From: Pseudomonadota bacterium
GTDB taxonomy: Bacteria > Pseudomonadota > Alphaproteobacteria > Rhodospirillales > Casp-alpha2
DNA length: 33,544 bases
Reading direction: 5' to 3'
Assembly: GCA_022564115.1 (NCBI GenBank)
Contig: JADFMB010000006.1
Coordinates: forward strand, 1 to 33,544
Shown here: positions 32,745 to 33,544 of the stretch, one piece after another
Layout of the letters: every line of letters starts with the position of its first letter
Numbering within the stretch: position 1 is the stretch's first letter
Position numbers and translations under genes: made by a program
The notes under the pieces: model-generated
The model's input: only the letters and a program-made list of their open reading frames with translations
What the model was told of the DNA's origin: nothing
The model's database searches: none

Positions 32745-33197
32745 CTACTGGACGATGTCGCCGGTAAGCACGTTGACTAGTTGGCTGCCTTCCTTGGCGA
32801 CAGCAAAAGGAAAGGCCGAGTCAAAAGTCGGGCCGCGGCCTGCCGGACCCTGGTCTTGTATGAATACTGCACAACGATATACTACGACATCGCGCGGGTC
32901 GTTGCCCTCTCGCGCATTGACCAGAATCTGCACTTGTTGGTTGACGTTGAACGCGCCGTTGGTATCGAAATTCGTCGCCGTGCTTCCGATTACATCCGTA
33001 CTAATCTGACCGTCACACGGCGCCGCCGAGCACACGAAACAACTGACCACAAAGGCGGTGACGTCCTCGTGCAGACTTTTCAGGTCCACAGTGGCGTTGA
33101 GGGTGAACTGCGCCTCCTGGGCGAGGGCCGGGGCGGGGAGTGCGAGGAGCGCCCAAATCCCGGTGGCCGTCGCCAAAACCGTTGCGATGCGTTTCAT
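32745..33197 (-). CDS. Exported protein, first of a tandem paralogous pair (150 aa)
   Basis: The start is the ATG at 33197, with AAAGGA 8 bases upstream. A signal peptide (MKRIATVLATATGIWALL, ending PAPALA) precedes a mature domain of about 124 residues with QFTLNATVDLKSL, FVVSCFVCSAAPCDG, an NGAFNVNQQVQILVNAREG segment and YRCAVFI. The four cysteines suggest disulfides in the periplasm or outside the cell. The domain is predicted as a beta-sandwich. Its second half aligns clearly with the partial gene at 33293-33544. The gene lies 61 bases upstream of the caspase-like lipoprotein, so the two are likely co-transcribed. No named family recognised. Confidence 0.7.
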   Translation of the reverse strand: MKRIATVLATATGIWALLALPAPALAQEAQFTLNATVDLKSLHEDVTAFVVSCFVCSAAPCDGQISTDVIGSTATNFDTNGAFNVNQQVQILVNAREGNDPRDVVVYRCAVFIQDQGPAGRGPTFDSAFPFAVAKEGSQLVNVLTGDIVQ

Positions 33198-33233
33198 GGT
33201 CTCGATCCTTTCGTTCGAATTCGGTGGCGAAGA

Positions 33234-33270
33234 GCCATCAGCTTTCAGCTCTTTGCGTTTAGCTGACGGC
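33234..33270 (-). other. Hairpin between the two paralogous genes
   Basis: GCCATCAGCT (33234-33243) pairs with AGCTGACGGC (33261-33270) at nine of ten positions across a 17-base loop. It lies in the leader of the 150-aa gene. No T-run follows on the minus strand, so it is not an intrinsic terminator. It could be an mRNA-stability element or a small dispersed repeat. Confidence 0.5.
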
Positions 33271-33292
33271 TTCATCTTGCTTCCCCTCCCCG

Positions 33293-33544
33293 CTACTGGT
33301 TGAGCGGGCCGTTCAGGCGGACGACGAGTTGGCTGCCGTCCGCCGGCCGCGCGTGATCCGGGGCGTCCGCGGCGGGAACCACCCGGTCCACGCCGGTCGA
33401 GATCTGCATTTCGCACTGGTAGTTCGTCGCATCCCCGGGCGCGGTGCGCGAGTTTTCCAGGGTGGTGATCTCGACCGTCACGTCTTGATTTACGCTCGAC
33501 GCGCCATTGGTCGCAATGGATGCCCCGCTGGCCCCGATCCGCCC
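33293..33544 (-). CDS. Second exported paralog, C-terminal part only (window edge)
   Basis: A frame is open from the right edge and ends at TAG (33293), giving the last 83 residues. Compared with the 150-aa protein, it shares IG, then TNGA-x-x-VNQ-x-V, an E residue, Y-x-C and GSQLV-x-x-L-x-G at the same spacing, so the two are tandem paralogs. The end lacks the extra cysteines of the other copy. An annotation that starts at the GTG at 33481 would cut off real sequence. The start and signal peptide lie beyond the window. Confidence 0.65.
   Translation of the reverse strand, partial: GRIGASGASIATNGASSVNQDVTVEITTLENSRTAPGDATNYQCEMQISTGVDRVVPAADAPDHARPADGSQLVVRLNGPLNQ

Noticed and set aside
1-33544. 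CRISPR arrays, rRNA genes or complete insertion sequences
   Set aside because: I looked for regularly spaced repeats, rRNA-like segments and transposase motifs (DDE, HUH) on both strands and saw none. The only mobile-element recombinase is the tyrosine integrase at 22466-23668.

Overview
The window looks like chromosomal DNA of an alphaproteobacterium, most likely of the Rhodospirillales type. The evidence is the GC-rich core, a fused ispDF gene, and the order dusB-ntrB-ntrC-ntrY-ntrX-trkA-(three genes)-hfq-hflX, an arrangement typical of that group. No rRNA gene, CRISPR array or complete IS element was seen.

Layout. (1) 1-3490: a surface-polysaccharide edge. It holds the broken end of a 2-oxoglutarate/Fe(II) oxygenase gene, an opposing SGNH-hydrolase gene that is also broken, an unidentified C-terminal fragment, then an intact GHMP sugar kinase (heptose-7-phosphate kinase type) and a membrane glycosyltransferase. 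Both broken genes end at about the same point, near 240-285, so this is a rearrangement scar. (2) 3535-5464: a cobalamin-binding radical SAM enzyme and an 89-residue protein with a near-consensus promoter. (3) 5532-18362, all on the minus strand: one long compact block in which most genes overlap by 1-4 bases. Read in transcription order it is dusB, ntrB, ntrC, ntrY, ntrX, trkA, an Asp/Glu racemase, a D-amino-acid aminotransferase, a HAD phosphatase, hfq and hflX. It joins nitrogen sensing (NtrBC, NtrYX), potassium uptake, D-amino-acid metabolism and the Hfq RNA chaperone. (4) 18505-21883: a cytochrome-c-assembly-like membrane protein, ispDF, cutA, a small conserved protein and a STAS-domain antagonist.

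(5) 21884-22280: a gene-free interval that carries what looks like an unannotated structured small RNA. A promoter is followed by a perfect TGTGA-N6-TCACA palindrome, nested helices, a CU-rich segment complementary to Shine-Dalgarno sequences, and a strong intrinsic terminator. It is followed by the 3' part of a tRNA-Pro(GGG) gene on the minus strand.

(6) From about 22280 to the right edge: an accessory region. The tRNA breaks off in its anticodon arm and a complete tyrosine integrase follows. This is the left junction of an integrative element; the other end is not in the window. The first module is int, a 221-residue unknown, an AlpA/excisionase-like HTH protein, a winged-helix protein, a RepA-like AAA ATPase and a small zinc-finger protein. 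Int, AlpA-like and helicase genes together resemble phage-satellite or mobilisable islands. Next comes an AT-richer cargo of unrecognised genes in two divergent arms. The minus arm has a beta-helix/membrane protein overlapping a secreted protein, then two unknowns. The plus arm has a multi-pass membrane protein and a small exported protein. After a 477-base gene-poor stretch with two GTCCGCTT-type palindromes comes a lipoprotein with a complete caspase-like (C14) domain, and two tandem paralogous exported proteins, the second cut by the window edge. The cargo is the best place to look for an undescribed envelope-associated system. Its function is inference; the sequence shows the architecture but not the role.
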